Positions 26,582-35,703 of a DNA stretch of 64,000 nucleotides are shown piece after piece. Position 1 is the stretch's first letter; every line of letters begins with the position of its first letter. This stretch comes from Pseudomonas sp. MAG733B (GTDB taxonomy: Bacteria > Pseudomonadota > Gammaproteobacteria > Pseudomonadales > Pseudomonadaceae), in NCBI RefSeq assembly GCF_036884845.1, contig NZ_CP145732.1, forward strand, positions 4,092,001 through 4,156,000. Reading direction: 5' to 3'. The notes beneath the pieces are model-generated. The model saw only the letters and a program-made list of their open reading frames with translations, did not search any database and was not told the DNA's origin. A program made the translations under genes and the position numbers.

Positions 26582-28065
26582 AGCGCATCGGCTTGCGGGC
26601 CAGCTGCGTGGTCGGCTTCGACGGTACGCAGCATGTTTTATGGCGCGACGGCGAAGTGGTTTTCGAAGGTTCGCGCATCGAGTTCGTCGGGCGCGGTTAT
26701 GCAGGCGCGGTGGATCAGTGGATCGACTACGGCAACGCGTTGATCGGTCCGGGATTTATCGATCTGGATGCACTGGGCGATCTCGACTCCACGGTGCTAA
26801 CCCTGGACAACGGCGACGAGCGCGACATGGGCCGCATGTGGTCGGCGGAGTATCTGGCGCGCGGCTCACGGGAAAGCTATAGCCCCGACGAAGAAGTCTT
26901 CAAATACCGCTACGCCTTCACACAGTTGATCCGCAACGGCATCACCACGGCCATGCCGATCACCTCGATGTACTACCGCGAGTGGGCGGAAACCTACGAT
27001 GAATTTTCCGCAGTCGCCGATGTGGCGGCTGAACTGGGGCTGCGCACGTACCTCGGTCCCTGCTACATGAGCGGCATGAGTTACTGGCAGGCCGACGGCA
27101 CGCTGGCTCACCACTGGGATGAAGCCCGAGGTATGGCCGGGCTCGATGCGGCCGAGCGATTTTTCCGGGATTTCGACGGTTCTCACCATGATCTGATTCG
27201 CGGCGCGCTGTTGCCCGATCGTATCCAGACCTGCACGCCCGCTCTGCTTCAACGTACCGCCGCACTGAGCCGGGAACTCAACGCGCCGATGCGCTTGCAT
27301 TGCTGTCAGGGCCTCGGCGAAGTGGCGATGGTCGAGCAGTTGCGCGGTGTTTCCCCACTGGGTTGGTTGCAGCAATTGGACCTGTTGACTCCACGCAGCC
27401 TGTTGCCCCACGGCATCTACACCCGTGGCGATGACGACCTGCAACGGCTGGTGGATGGCGGCGCGAGCCTGGTGCATTGCCCGGTGGTGTTTGCCCGGGA
27501 CGGCGAGGCGCTGAACTCGTTTGGTCGTTATCGGGCCAAGGGCATCAACTTCGCCTTGGGCACCGATACCTGGCCGGCGGACTTGCTGGAAAACATGCGT
27601 CAGGGTCTGAACATCGCCCGGCTGATGGAAGGCGGCAATTCACTGACCCGCACGCTGGACCTGTACAACGCCGCCACCCTCGGCGGCGCTAAAGCGTTGG
27701 GTCGCGACGACCTTGGACGTCTGGCGCCGGGAGCAAAAGCCGACATCACCGTGTTCAACCTGCGCGGCCTGCGCCTGGGGCCGCTGTTCGATCCACTGAA
27801 AAACCTCGTGCTGGCCGGGCGCGGTGATGACTGCATCGCCAGTTTCATCGACGGCCGCTGCGTCATGCACAACGGTCAGGTCAACGGTATCGATTACCCG
27901 GCCCTGCAACGCCAGGCCCAACAGCAATTCGAAAAACTGATGCGCAGTCACAGCGACCGGGCCTTCGGCCAACCGGACTGGAAAAGTCTTTTCCAACCGG
28001 CCATCCCGTTCGCCGACGACTACAGCGCGCAAGCGCCACTGAGCGCGATTGATCCACTTCTTTAG
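26578..28065 (+). CDS. Amidohydrolase-superfamily protein lacking the first HxH metal motif
   Basis: A 495-residue protein from GTG 26578, translationally coupled to the previous gene. The barrel pattern is that of TRZ/ATZ-type deaminases: LHCCQGLGE, LLPHGIYTRGDDDL, LVHCPVVFAR and LGTDTWPADLLENM are all in place. However, where other members read PGFIDxHxH, this protein has GFIDLDALGD (residues 59-68), so the first metal pair is absent. It may use a single metal held by the later ligands, or have a different reaction. The C-terminal beta strands resume (PGAKADITVFNL). The substrate is not inferable. Confidence 0.82.
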   Translation: MKRIGLRASCVVGFDGTQHVLWRDGEVVFEGSRIEFVGRGYAGAVDQWIDYGNALIGPGFIDLDALGDLDSTVLTLDNGDERDMGRMWSAEYLARGSRESYSPDEEVFKYRYAFTQLIRNGITTAMPITSMYYREWAETYDEFSAVADVAAELGLRTYLGPCYMSGMSYWQADGTLAHHWDEARGMAGLDAAERFFRDFDGSHHDLIRGALLPDRIQTCTPALLQRTAALSRELNAPMRLHCCQGLGEVAMVEQLRGVSPLGWLQQLDLLTPRSLLPHGIYTRGDDDLQRLVDGGASLVHCPVVFARDGEALNSFGRYRAKGINFALGTDTWPADLLENMRQGLNIARLMEGGNSLTRTLDLYNAATLGGAKALGRDDLGRLAPGAKADITVFNLRGLRLGPLFDPLKNLVLAGRGDDCIASFIDGRCVMHNGQVNGIDYPALQRQAQQQFEKLMRSHSDRAFGQPDWKSLFQPAIPFADDYSAQAPLSAIDPLL

Positions 28066-28077
28066 AGATTTCTGCCC

Positions 28078-28740
28078 ATGCAAAGCTTCGACTTCAGCCA
28101 ACTGAGCCCACGGGACAAATACAAGATTCTGATCGGCAGCGTGGTACCACGGCCGATTGCCCTGGTCACCACCATCGACGGTGAAGGCCGCATCAATGCC
28201 GCGCCCTTCAGCTTCTTCAACGCGCTCTCAGCCGATCCGCCGATCCTCGCGCTGGGCGTGGAAAACTACGGTGACCAAAGCCCCAAGGACACCACGCGCA
28301 ACATCCAGCTCAACCAGGAATTCACCGTCAACATCGTCAGCGATGCACTGGTGGAAGCCATGAACGTCTGCGCCGTGCCCTTCGCTCCCGGCTTCGATGA
28401 ACTGACCGCGGCAGGCCTCACCGCCATCCCCGGCACCACGGTCAAATGCCCACGCATCGGCGAAGCCCCGGTTGCGCTGGAATGCCGACGGATGATGGCG
28501 CTGAACATCGGTCAATCCCGGGAGATCATCTTTGGTGAAGTGCTGATGGCCCATGTGCGCGATGAATTGATCGATCCCAAAACCCTGTACATCGATCAAC
28601 TGGGGCTCGACGCGATCGGTCGAATGGGCGGGCATGGTTATGCGCGTACGCGGGATTATTTCGATTTGCCGACACGGTCGTTGCAGGCGTGGACGGATGC
28701 GCCTGGGGGCGGCGAGCGGTTTTGGCCGGTGTCCAAGTAA
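28078..28740 (+). CDS. Flavin reductase-like FMN-binding protein
   Basis: A 220-residue protein of the flavin-reductase/DIM6 split-barrel family (SVVPRPIALVTTIDGEGRINAAPFSFFNALS, quoted only in part by the family pattern RPIALVTT...NAAPFSFF). These bind FMN and either reduce it with NAD(P)H for a monooxygenase or act as flavoprotein reductases. It starts 12 bp after the second amidohydrolase, the last gene of the catabolic operon. No partner monooxygenase is in the window. Confidence 0.87.
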   Translation: MQSFDFSQLSPRDKYKILIGSVVPRPIALVTTIDGEGRINAAPFSFFNALSADPPILALGVENYGDQSPKDTTRNIQLNQEFTVNIVSDALVEAMNVCAVPFAPGFDELTAAGLTAIPGTTVKCPRIGEAPVALECRRMMALNIGQSREIIFGEVLMAHVRDELIDPKTLYIDQLGLDAIGRMGGHGYARTRDYFDLPTRSLQAWTDAPGGGERFWPVSK

Positions 28741-28760
28741 AAGGAACACCCCACATACCC

Positions 28761-28893
28761 TGTGGCGAGGGAGCTTGCTCCCGCTGGGGTGCGAAGCAGC
28801 GCTCAAGGTAACCACCGCGGTCATTCAATTGCATCGCGGTGAATGGTTTTACACCTGCTGCGCAGGCGAGCGGGAGCAAGCTCCCTCGCCACA
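28761..28893. repeat. Long REPIN-like element with GTGGCGAGGGAGC arms
   Basis: Arms TGTGGCGAGGGAGCTTGCTC (28761) and GAGCAAGCTCCCTCGCCACA (ending 28893) face each other over about 84 bp. This third arm type differs from the two other REPIN families here and its spacer is longer. It lies between the convergent flavin-reductase and dnaE2 genes. Confidence 0.85.
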
Positions 28894-28912
28894 GAAGCCC
28901 GCTCACCGTGGA

Positions 28913-31900
28913 TCAGTGGAAATCCCGGCTCCGCACGCTGATGCCATCGAGCAGCGGACTCAGGTCGCTCAAGCGCCCGGCAATCAGATGCCGAACCTCG
29001 CCCTCCTTTTCCCAACGCCCATCGACCTTGAGCAACTGCGAGCCGACCAGTACCTTTCGCTGCCGATCGGCCAGGTCGTGCCACACCACCACGTTGACGT
29101 TGCCGAACTCGTCTTCCAGGGTGACGAAGGTCACACCACTGGCGGTGCCCGGCCGTTGTCGACCGGTCACCAGCCCCGCGACGCTGACCGGCCGTCCGTG
29201 CTCGACCTCCAGCAACTCCTTCGAACTGCGGCAACGCCGGGCTTTCAATTCAGCGCGCAACAACGCCAGCGGATGCGGCCCGAGGGTGGTGCCGACGCTG
29301 GCGTAATCGGCCCGCAGGTCTTCGCCGACAGTGGGTTTGGGCAGCGCGATCGCACCCTCTTCCTGGCTCGGCAGCCCGGCGAACAACCCAAGCTGTTTCT
29401 GCACCCCCGCCACTTCCCAGCGTGCCCGATGACGATCACCGGCCAACCCGCGCAGCGCACCGGCATCTGCCAGTTGCTCCTGGGCGCGGGCATGGAGCCG
29501 CGCCCGTTCGCCGAGATCGGCGATGTCGGCAAACGCGCCCTTGGAGCGCGCCACCTCGATGCGTCGGGCATCGTCCTCGCGAAAGCCCTTGATCATGCGC
29601 AGGCCCATGCGAATCGCCGGTTGCGCACCGGTGATCGGCTCCAGGCTGCAATCCCAGTCACTGGCCCGCACGTCCACCGGGCGAATCTGCAAATGATGAC
29701 GGCGTGCGTCCTGCAGAATCTGGTCCGGGCTGTAGAAACCCATGGGCCAGCTATTGATCAGCGCACAGGCGAACGCTGCCGGCTCATGGCATTTCAACCA
29801 GCAACTGGCGTAGGTCAGCAAGGCAAAACTGGCGGCGTGGGATTCGGGAAAACCGTAACTGCCGAAGCCTTTGATCTGCTCGAAAATCTGTGTGGCGAAG
29901 TCCGCGGTATAGCCTTTTTTCTTCATCCCCGCTGCCAGGCGTTCCTTGTGCGGTTCGAGCCCGCCGTGGCGTTTCCACGCGGCCATGGAGCGGCGCAGCT
30001 GATCGGCTTCGCCGGGGCTGTAGTCGGCGGCGACAATCGCGATCTGCATCACTTGCTCCTGGAACAAAGGGACGCCGAGGGTGCGTTTCAACACCTCCCG
30101 CAACTCTTCTGACGGATAGCTTTCGAGTTCTTCCTTGTTTCGGCGACGCAGGTACGGATGCACCATGCCCCCCTGAATTGGCCCGGGGCGAACGATGGCC
30201 ACCTCGATCACCAGATCATAGAACTTGCGCGGCTTGAGCCTGGGCAGCATCGACATTTGCGCCCGTGATTCGATCTGGAACACGCCGACGGTGTCGGCGC
30301 GGCCAATCATGTCGTAGGTCAACGAGTCTTCGGAGGGGATCGACGCCAGGCTCAAGTCCAGATTGCGATGACGACGCAGCAAATCGAAACAACGACGAAT
30401 CGCGCTGAGCATGCCCAGCGCGAGGATATCCACCTTGAGCAAACCGACCGCATCCAGATCGTCCTTGTCCCACTGGATGATGGTGCGCTCGGCCATGGCG
30501 GCGTTTTCCACCGGCACCAGACTGTCCAGCGGATGCTCGGAAATCACGAAACCACCGGGGTGCTGGGACAGGTGCCGGGGAAACCCGATCAACTGTTGGG
30601 TCAAACTCAACACCCGGCGCAGCACCGGGCTCTCGGGATCGAACCCACCTTCACGCAGACGCTCCACGGGCGGAGTTTCATCACTCCAGTGACCGCAACA
30701 ATCGGCCAGGGCGTTGATCTGATCCGGCGGCAAACCCAGCGCCTTGGCCACATCGCGCACGGCGCCTGCCGCGTGGTAGGTGCTGACCACGGCGGTCAAT
30801 GCCGCGCGGGTCCGGCCATAGCGCTGGAACACATACTGCAAGACTTCTTCGCGGCGTTCGTGCTCGAAGTCCACATCGATATCCGGTGGTTCATCGCGCT
30901 CCCTGGAGAGAAAGCGCTCGAACAACATGTTCATCCGGTCGGGGTCGATCTCGGTAATGCCCAAGGCAAAGCACACCGCAGAGTTAGCCGCCGAGCCTCG
31001 ACCCTGACATAGAATTTTTTCGCGCCGAGCGAAGGCGACAATGTCTTGGACCGTAAGGAAATAACTCTCATAGCCCAACTCGGCGATCAGTCCCAGTTCC
31101 TTGTCGATCAGCCCGCGCACCTTCTCACTCGCACCTTGCGGCCAGCGCGCGCGAATGCCCTCCTCGGTCAAATGACTCAGCCACGACGTGGCCGTATGTC
31201 CATCAGGCACCAGCTCCCGTGGATATTGATAACGCAACTGGCCGAGGTCGAACGTGCAACGCCGGGCAATCGCCAGCGTTTCATCAAGCAAGGCTTGCGG
31301 GTACAGGCTGGAGAGAACGTCGAGGCTGCGCAGATGCCGTTCGCCGTTGGGGTGCAGGCGCAACCCGGCGTCGGCCACCGGCAGGTGATGACGGATCGCG
31401 GTCATGGTGTCCTGCAAGGCCCGCCGCCCGCGCGCGTGCATGTGCACATCGCCGCTGGCCACCGGAGTAATTTGCAGCTTCCGGGCCAGGGTCAGCAGGT
31501 CGTTCAGCCGACGGGTGTCGTCCTGGCTGCGATGCAGTTGCACCGCCAGCCACAGGCGTTCGGCGAAAACCTGCTTCAGCCAATGGCCCTGCTCGTAATC
31601 ATCGACCGCGTCCGGCACCCACAACGCCAACAGCCCCGGCAGCGGCTCGCTGAAGTCATCGCGCAGTATTTGATACTGACCTTTCTGCGTGCGCCGTCGG
31701 GCGCGGGTGATCAGTCGGCACAGCGTCTGGTAACCCTCAAGGCTCTCCACCAGCAGCACCAGTTTCGGACCGTTCTCGATGCGAATCTCGCTGCCGATAA
31801 TCAGCGGTAGCTCCACGGACTTCGCCGCTTGCCAAGCGCGGACGATGCCGGCCAAGGTGCATTCGTCGGTGATCGCCAGGGCTTGATAACCCTGTTTTTT

Positions 31901-31990
31901 CGCCCGCTGGAACAGCTCAAGGGCACTGGAGGCACCGCGCTGGAAACTGAAGTTCGACAGGCAGTGCAACTCGGCATATTCGGCGTTCAT
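28913..31990 (-). CDS. dnaE2: Error-prone DNA polymerase III alpha subunit
   Basis: A 1025-residue C-family polymerase from ATG 31990, overlapping the imuB stop (ATGA). The N-terminal PHP domain ([30 protein letters not shown]) is followed by the palm with [14 protein letters not shown] and [16 protein letters not shown], fingers, and a C-terminal OB domain ([18 protein letters not shown]). Length is at the DnaE2 rather than DnaE1 size. With ImuA and ImuB it makes the SOS mutasome for translesion synthesis. Last gene of the lexA2 operon. Confidence 0.93.
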   Translation of the reverse strand: MNAEYAELHCLSNFSFQRGASSALELFQRAKKQGYQALAITDECTLAGIVRAWQAAKSVELPLIIGSEIRIENGPKLVLLVESLEGYQTLCRLITRARRRTQKGQYQILRDDFSEPLPGLLALWVPDAVDDYEQGHWLKQVFAERLWLAVQLHRSQDDTRRLNDLLTLARKLQITPVASGDVHMHARGRRALQDTMTAIRHHLPVADAGLRLHPNGERHLRSLDVLSSLYPQALLDETLAIARRCTFDLGQLRYQYPRELVPDGHTATSWLSHLTEEGIRARWPQGASEKVRGLIDKELGLIAELGYESYFLTVQDIVAFARREKILCQGRGSAANSAVCFALGITEIDPDRMNMLFERFLSRERDEPPDIDVDFEHERREEVLQYVFQRYGRTRAALTAVVSTYHAAGAVRDVAKALGLPPDQINALADCCGHWSDETPPVERLREGGFDPESPVLRRVLSLTQQLIGFPRHLSQHPGGFVISEHPLDSLVPVENAAMAERTIIQWDKDDLDAVGLLKVDILALGMLSAIRRCFDLLRRHRNLDLSLASIPSEDSLTYDMIGRADTVGVFQIESRAQMSMLPRLKPRKFYDLVIEVAIVRPGPIQGGMVHPYLRRRNKEELESYPSEELREVLKRTLGVPLFQEQVMQIAIVAADYSPGEADQLRRSMAAWKRHGGLEPHKERLAAGMKKKGYTADFATQIFEQIKGFGSYGFPESHAASFALLTYASCWLKCHEPAAFACALINSWPMGFYSPDQILQDARRHHLQIRPVDVRASDWDCSLEPITGAQPAIRMGLRMIKGFREDDARRIEVARSKGAFADIADLGERARLHARAQEQLADAGALRGLAGDRHRARWEVAGVQKQLGLFAGLPSQEEGAIALPKPTVGEDLRADYASVGTTLGPHPLALLRAELKARRCRSSKELLEVEHGRPVSVAGLVTGRQRPGTASGVTFVTLEDEFGNVNVVVWHDLADRQRKVLVGSQLLKVDGRWEKEGEVRHLIAGRLSDLSPLLDGISVRSRDFH

Positions 31991-33402
31991 GCGAACCAGC
32001 CCTGCAACCACAACGGGCCGTCTTCACCCACCGCCCGATAAGCCCAGCCCTGCTGGCCGGCACGGGTTTCGATCAGGTAGTAATCGCGGCGCACATCATC
32101 ACCGTCCCACCAGCCGGACTCGATACGTTCCGGTCCCATGAGGATGCGGGTCGAGCCTTCGTGCACCGCCAGCGGTTCCGTCAGCAACCAGCCCGGTCGC
32201 TGCACGGTCGGGAATCCGCCGCAGGGCTGACTGTCGGCACTGGCCTGCCACGCGCACTCGGGTCGGTGATCGGCCTGAAACCGCAGGCCGTGCACCGCGT
32301 CATCGCCCAACCGTGCGCGCAGGCGTTCGCGCAATTGCTCCCAAGGCAAGGACTGCTGCGGGCGGTCGTCGAACAGTTCCTGACACTGCGGCACGAAGGC
32401 CGGCAAGTCTTCGGCGCGCAGGCGAAAACCGCGTACCGGCGCCTCGACCTGAACCTGCTCCAGCCGCCCCCGGGCCAGTTCGAACAGCATCGCCGGATCG
32501 CGCTCGGCGCTGAGCAGGCCGACCTTGATGACCGTGTCCGGCAATCCGGCGTGTTCCAGATGCAGGTCGAAACGCTGTACGCCGCTGTCGCGCCCGCACA
32601 GGAACGCCGACAGGTCACCGGTCAACCGGCGTAGCGGAAACAGCAAGGCCTGATGGGATTGCACATCGAAATTGAGCTCGATGCGCACATCGAAGCGATC
32701 CGGCGGCAGGTAGAACGCCAGCGCCAGCCGCCGCACCCCGAGCAAGGCGTCCAGATGCTTGAGCACCTGAGCTTCGAAACGCCGGGCCAAACTCTGCCGG
32801 GGCAACGCCTGCAGCTGACTCAAGGTGCGCAGCCCCATGCGCGACAACGCCGTGGCGACGTTGGCCTCCAGCCCGATGCGGTCGACGGGCATTTGCCCGA
32901 GGTGACGCTGCAAGGCTTGATCGTCGGGCACCACCAGACCGTCATAGGCATTGGCCAGCATTCGTGCCGCCACCGGATTGGGTGCAGCAACGATGCGATG
33001 GCGAAAACCCAGTTCGCCGAGTTCGCGACGCAAGCGCGCCTCGAATTGTGGCCAATTGCCGAACAGGCCGAGGCTGGACTCGATTTCGAACACCAGTGCC
33101 CGCGGGTAATGCACGCTGACCTGAGCGCTGAACCGATAGGCCCAAGCGGCCAGAAACTGCTGCCAGTGTTCGATTTGAGCGGCGTCGTACTCGGCGGTGG
33201 CAAAGCCTTTGCTCAAGGCCTGCGCGGCGCTCATGGACTGGCCGGGGCGCAAACCCAATTCCCGCGCCGGGCCGTTGACCGCCTGCAACACCCGGCGTTG
33301 GGCCGGACCGGTCAGCAGCGCCAATGGCTCATCGGGATCGGTGCGCTGACGCAGTACCGCGTCCAGCGCCAATTGCGGAAAAAGAATACAGACCCAGCGC
33401 AT
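31987..33402 (-). CDS. imuB: ImuB, inactive Y-family polymerase-like mutasome protein
   Basis: A 471-residue Y-family-like protein starting [19 protein letters not shown] at 33402; the much longer frame upstream crosses imuA and is a shadow. It has the Y-family little-finger and helix-hairpin-helix order, but the catalytic acidic DxD of active polymerases is replaced near residue 9 (FPQLAL), as in known ImuB. It bridges DnaE2 to the beta clamp. It starts 7 bp after imuA and overlaps dnaE2. Confidence 0.92.
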   Translation of the reverse strand: MRWVCILFPQLALDAVLRQRTDPDEPLALLTGPAQRRVLQAVNGPARELGLRPGQSMSAAQALSKGFATAEYDAAQIEHWQQFLAAWAYRFSAQVSVHYPRALVFEIESSLGLFGNWPQFEARLRRELGELGFRHRIVAAPNPVAARMLANAYDGLVVPDDQALQRHLGQMPVDRIGLEANVATALSRMGLRTLSQLQALPRQSLARRFEAQVLKHLDALLGVRRLALAFYLPPDRFDVRIELNFDVQSHQALLFPLRRLTGDLSAFLCGRDSGVQRFDLHLEHAGLPDTVIKVGLLSAERDPAMLFELARGRLEQVQVEAPVRGFRLRAEDLPAFVPQCQELFDDRPQQSLPWEQLRERLRARLGDDAVHGLRFQADHRPECAWQASADSQPCGGFPTVQRPGWLLTEPLAVHEGSTRILMGPERIESGWWDGDDVRRDYYLIETRAGQQGWAYRAVGEDGPLWLQGWFA

Positions 33403-33409
33403 GGCAACC

Positions 33410-34027
33410 TCAATGCCCCACGGCGAAGGCAATCGGCGCCGAACGGGCCAACCCGCCCCGGCACTTGAGTACCCGCAATTGCGCAGGCTTGGCATCGATG
33501 GCGATGCGCAGGGCCGCGGGCGACGGGTTGATCGCTTCACTGAGCGAGCGATAGGCGAACGCCAGGGTCTGGCCGGTTTCCGCTGCCACCTGCAATCGAC
33601 GCAAGGCGCGATCATCGGCCTTGTGCGGCCAGCACAGCACCGCGCCGCAACTGCCCGAACGCAGGCATTGCTCCGCGGCCCACAGCGCATCGCGCTCGCT
33701 GGCCTGGATGATCGACAACTGCCGCAGATCAACCCCCGCGTTCTGCCAGGCCTGGGGGTACGGCACGTAAGGCGGCGCCACCAGCACGATGCGCTCGCCC
33801 GCCGCCGACAGCCGCGCCAGCGCCGGCCACACCAATTGCAATTCGCCCACGCCCTGCCCGCTCAGCAGGATTTCCGTCAGCGCCGCCTCCGGCCAGCCAC
33901 CGGTGGGCAGCGCCGCATCCAGCGTGGCATGCCCGGTGGGTTGCGGGCTGACGGCCGGCGGCGCAGGCCGGCCCTTCCAGACCTGGCCGCCATTGAACAG
34001 CGTATCCAACGCAACGACGGCGCCCAT
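33410..34027 (-). CDS. imuA: ImuA, RecA/SulA-like mutasome protein
   Basis: A 205-residue protein with RecA-like regions (LPTGGWPEAALTEILLSG; ERIVLVAPPYVPYPQAW) but no intact Walker A, as is usual for ImuA. Start ATG 34027 overlaps the lexA2 stop (TGATG). It is the second gene of the lexA2-imuA-imuB-dnaE2 operon and probably links the mutasome to RecA filaments. Confidence 0.9.
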   Translation of the reverse strand: MGAVVALDTLFNGGQVWKGRPAPPAVSPQPTGHATLDAALPTGGWPEAALTEILLSGQGVGELQLVWPALARLSAAGERIVLVAPPYVPYPQAWQNAGVDLRQLSIIQASERDALWAAEQCLRSGSCGAVLCWPHKADDRALRRLQVAAETGQTLAFAYRSLSEAINPSPAALRIAIDAKPAQLRVLKCRGGLARSAPIAFAVGH

Positions 34028-34644
34028 CAGCCTTGCCTCACCAGACCGCAGAACACCCCTTCGATAGCGAGGTCCCGGTCGGCTTCGACGATGATCGGCT
34101 GATAAGCCGGGTTGCGCGGCAACAGGCGAACCGTGTCACCGACCCGCTCGAAGCGCTTGATGGTGACTTCGCCGTCGAGGCGCGCCACGACGATCTGGCC
34201 GTTGACCGCCTCGGGGCTGCGATGCACGCCCACCAGATCGCCATCGAGAATGCCGTCCTCGATCATCGAGTCGCCGCGCACCCGCAACATGTAGTCCGGC
34301 ACCCGCGAGAAAATCGACGGATCAAGCAGCAAGCGGCTATGGATTTCGGCATCGGCACCGATCGGCGCACCGGCCGCCACCCGGCCGAGTACCGGGATGT
34401 CCAGCAGTTCGGGGCGCGGCGGTTGCCCGAGCAGGCGAATGCCCCGGGCCTGATGCGGGTTGACCTCGATAAACCCGGCGTCGGTGAGCGCCAGCACATG
34501 CTTGCGCGCCACACTGCGGGAGGCGAAGCCGAACGCCTCGCTGATTTCAGCGAGGCTCGGGGACTGACCGTGCTCCGCGATGCGCTCGCGGATGAAGGTC
34601 AGGATGGCGGTACGGCGGGGAGTAAGAGTCGTCATGGAGTACAT
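34027..34644 (-). CDS. lexA2: LexA2 repressor
   Basis: A 205-residue LexA with an N-terminal winged helix (TPRRTAILTFIRERIAEHGQ; SPSLAEISEAFGFAS), cleavage bond Ala91-Gly92 (RVAAGAP), catalytic Ser126 (GDSMIEDG) and Lys163 (VTIKRF). MYSM at 34644 is used because a weak AAGAG lies ahead; MTTL at 34635 is an alternative. As first gene of the imuA-imuB-dnaE2 operon it is the second LexA, of the kind described in P. putida, that represses its own mutasome operon and self-cleaves on RecA activation. Confidence 0.92.
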   Translation of the reverse strand: MYSMTTLTPRRTAILTFIRERIAEHGQSPSLAEISEAFGFASRSVARKHVLALTDAGFIEVNPHQARGIRLLGQPPRPELLDIPVLGRVAAGAPIGADAEIHSRLLLDPSIFSRVPDYMLRVRGDSMIEDGILDGDLVGVHRSPEAVNGQIVVARLDGEVTIKRFERVGDTVRLLPRNPAYQPIIVEADRDLAIEGVFCGLVRQG

Positions 34645-34651
34645 TTGTACT
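34638..34651. promoter_or_regulatory. LexA2-type operator GTAC-N4-GTAC
   Basis: AGTACATTTGTACT is a dyad with two GTAC half-sites (34639-34642 and 34647-34650) four bases apart, overlapping the lexA2 start codon. This matches the GTAC-N4-GTRC type recognised by P. putida LexA2 and differs from the CTGT-N8-ACAG box of housekeeping LexA, which I do not find here. Binding would block initiation. Confidence 0.75.
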
Positions 34652-34682
34652 CTTTTGGCATTTTCCTGGCAAGGACCGCCAG

Positions 34683-35600
34683 TCAGCTCAACCCACGTGA
34701 CGCCAAAAACCCTGCAATGTAATCGATGAACGCCAACACCTTGGCCGTGGCCCGTCGATGGCTCGGGTACACCGCCAGAATGTACGGGCCGAAGCTGTCC
34801 GGATCGATGTCGTAGTCGGCCATGACCCGCACCAGTCGCCCATCGGCAATGTACGGCGCGGCGCTCCACAGCGGCGTGTGCAGCAAGCCGCGCCCGGCCA
34901 GGGCATTGGCCAGCAACAAGTCGTAATTGTCGCTGCGCAGGCGCGGTGCCTGAGGTTGCGGCAGGCTCAGGCGCTGCCCGTCACGCTCGGCCCACCAGAA
35001 TTCGCGACTCAGCAACGGATGGCGATACAGCAACCACTCGTGGTCATCGACGGTCTGCGGGGTGACCGGCAGCCCCTTGCGCGCCAGGTACTCCGGGCTG
35101 CCGCACAGTGCCAGGCGATTGCTGCCGACCACGCGGGCGATCAGCCCCGGCAAATCGTCGTGGCCTTCACGCAAGGCCAGGTCGTAGCCGCTTTCCAGCA
35201 GATTGACGAACTCGTCGCACAAGTCCACTTGCAGGTTGATCTGCGGATACTGCTCAAGAAAACCGCCACAGACCTGATCGAGAAAAGCCTGCCCATAGGC
35301 CAGCGGCGCGGTGATTTTCAGGCTGCCGCGCAAACCATGCTGCAACTGCTCGATTTCCTCGCCGGCCTCGTCCAGCCGCTGCAATACCTGGCGCGCGGTT
35401 TCCAGATAAAGCCGCCCGGATTCCGTCAGCAATATCCGCCGGGTGCTGCGCTCGAACAAACGCGCACCGAGTTCCGCTTCCAGGTGATTGACCGCTTTGG
35501 TCAGCGCCGACGGAGTCTTGCCCAATTGCTCGGCGGCGCGACTGAAACTGCCCAGTTGCGCCGTGACCACGAACATTTTCAATGCACCCAGCTTGTCCAT
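34683..35600 (-). CDS. LysR-family transcriptional regulator
   Basis: A 305-residue protein starting MDKLGALKMFVVTAQLGSFS at 35600, the typical LysR helix-turn-helix start (RAAEQLGKTPSALTKAVNHL); the extra upstream frame runs into the divergent promoter. The C-terminal domain (LKITAPLAYGQAFLDQV; LALCGSPEYLARKG) resembles the CrgA/DsdC-like group. It is divergent from the YtcJ-type amidohydrolase across 103 bp and probably regulates it. Its stop is only 38 bp from the lexA2 start, so the lexA2 promoter overlaps this gene's 3' end. Confidence 0.9.
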   Translation of the reverse strand: MDKLGALKMFVVTAQLGSFSRAAEQLGKTPSALTKAVNHLEAELGARLFERSTRRILLTESGRLYLETARQVLQRLDEAGEEIEQLQHGLRGSLKITAPLAYGQAFLDQVCGGFLEQYPQINLQVDLCDEFVNLLESGYDLALREGHDDLPGLIARVVGSNRLALCGSPEYLARKGLPVTPQTVDDHEWLLYRHPLLSREFWWAERDGQRLSLPQPQAPRLRSDNYDLLLANALAGRGLLHTPLWSAAPYIADGRLVRVMADYDIDPDSFGPYILAVYPSHRRATAKVLAFIDYIAGFLASRGLS

Positions 35601-35703
35601 ACTTTTTCCATTCAGGCAAAAATGTTTTTCGTGAGCGAGGCGTTCTACCGAGCACGGCAAGCCACTAATCTGGCCATCAGACGCAATAACAAGGAAACAT
35701 TCA

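Noticed and set aside
28634-30112. A 492-codon open frame antisense to dnaE2
   Set aside because: Overlaps the REPIN and the 3' end of dnaE2; composition is that of an antisense shadow.
34600-34700. Housekeeping LexA box (CTGT-N8-ACAG) ahead of lexA2
   Set aside because: Not found; only the LexA2-type GTAC site is present.
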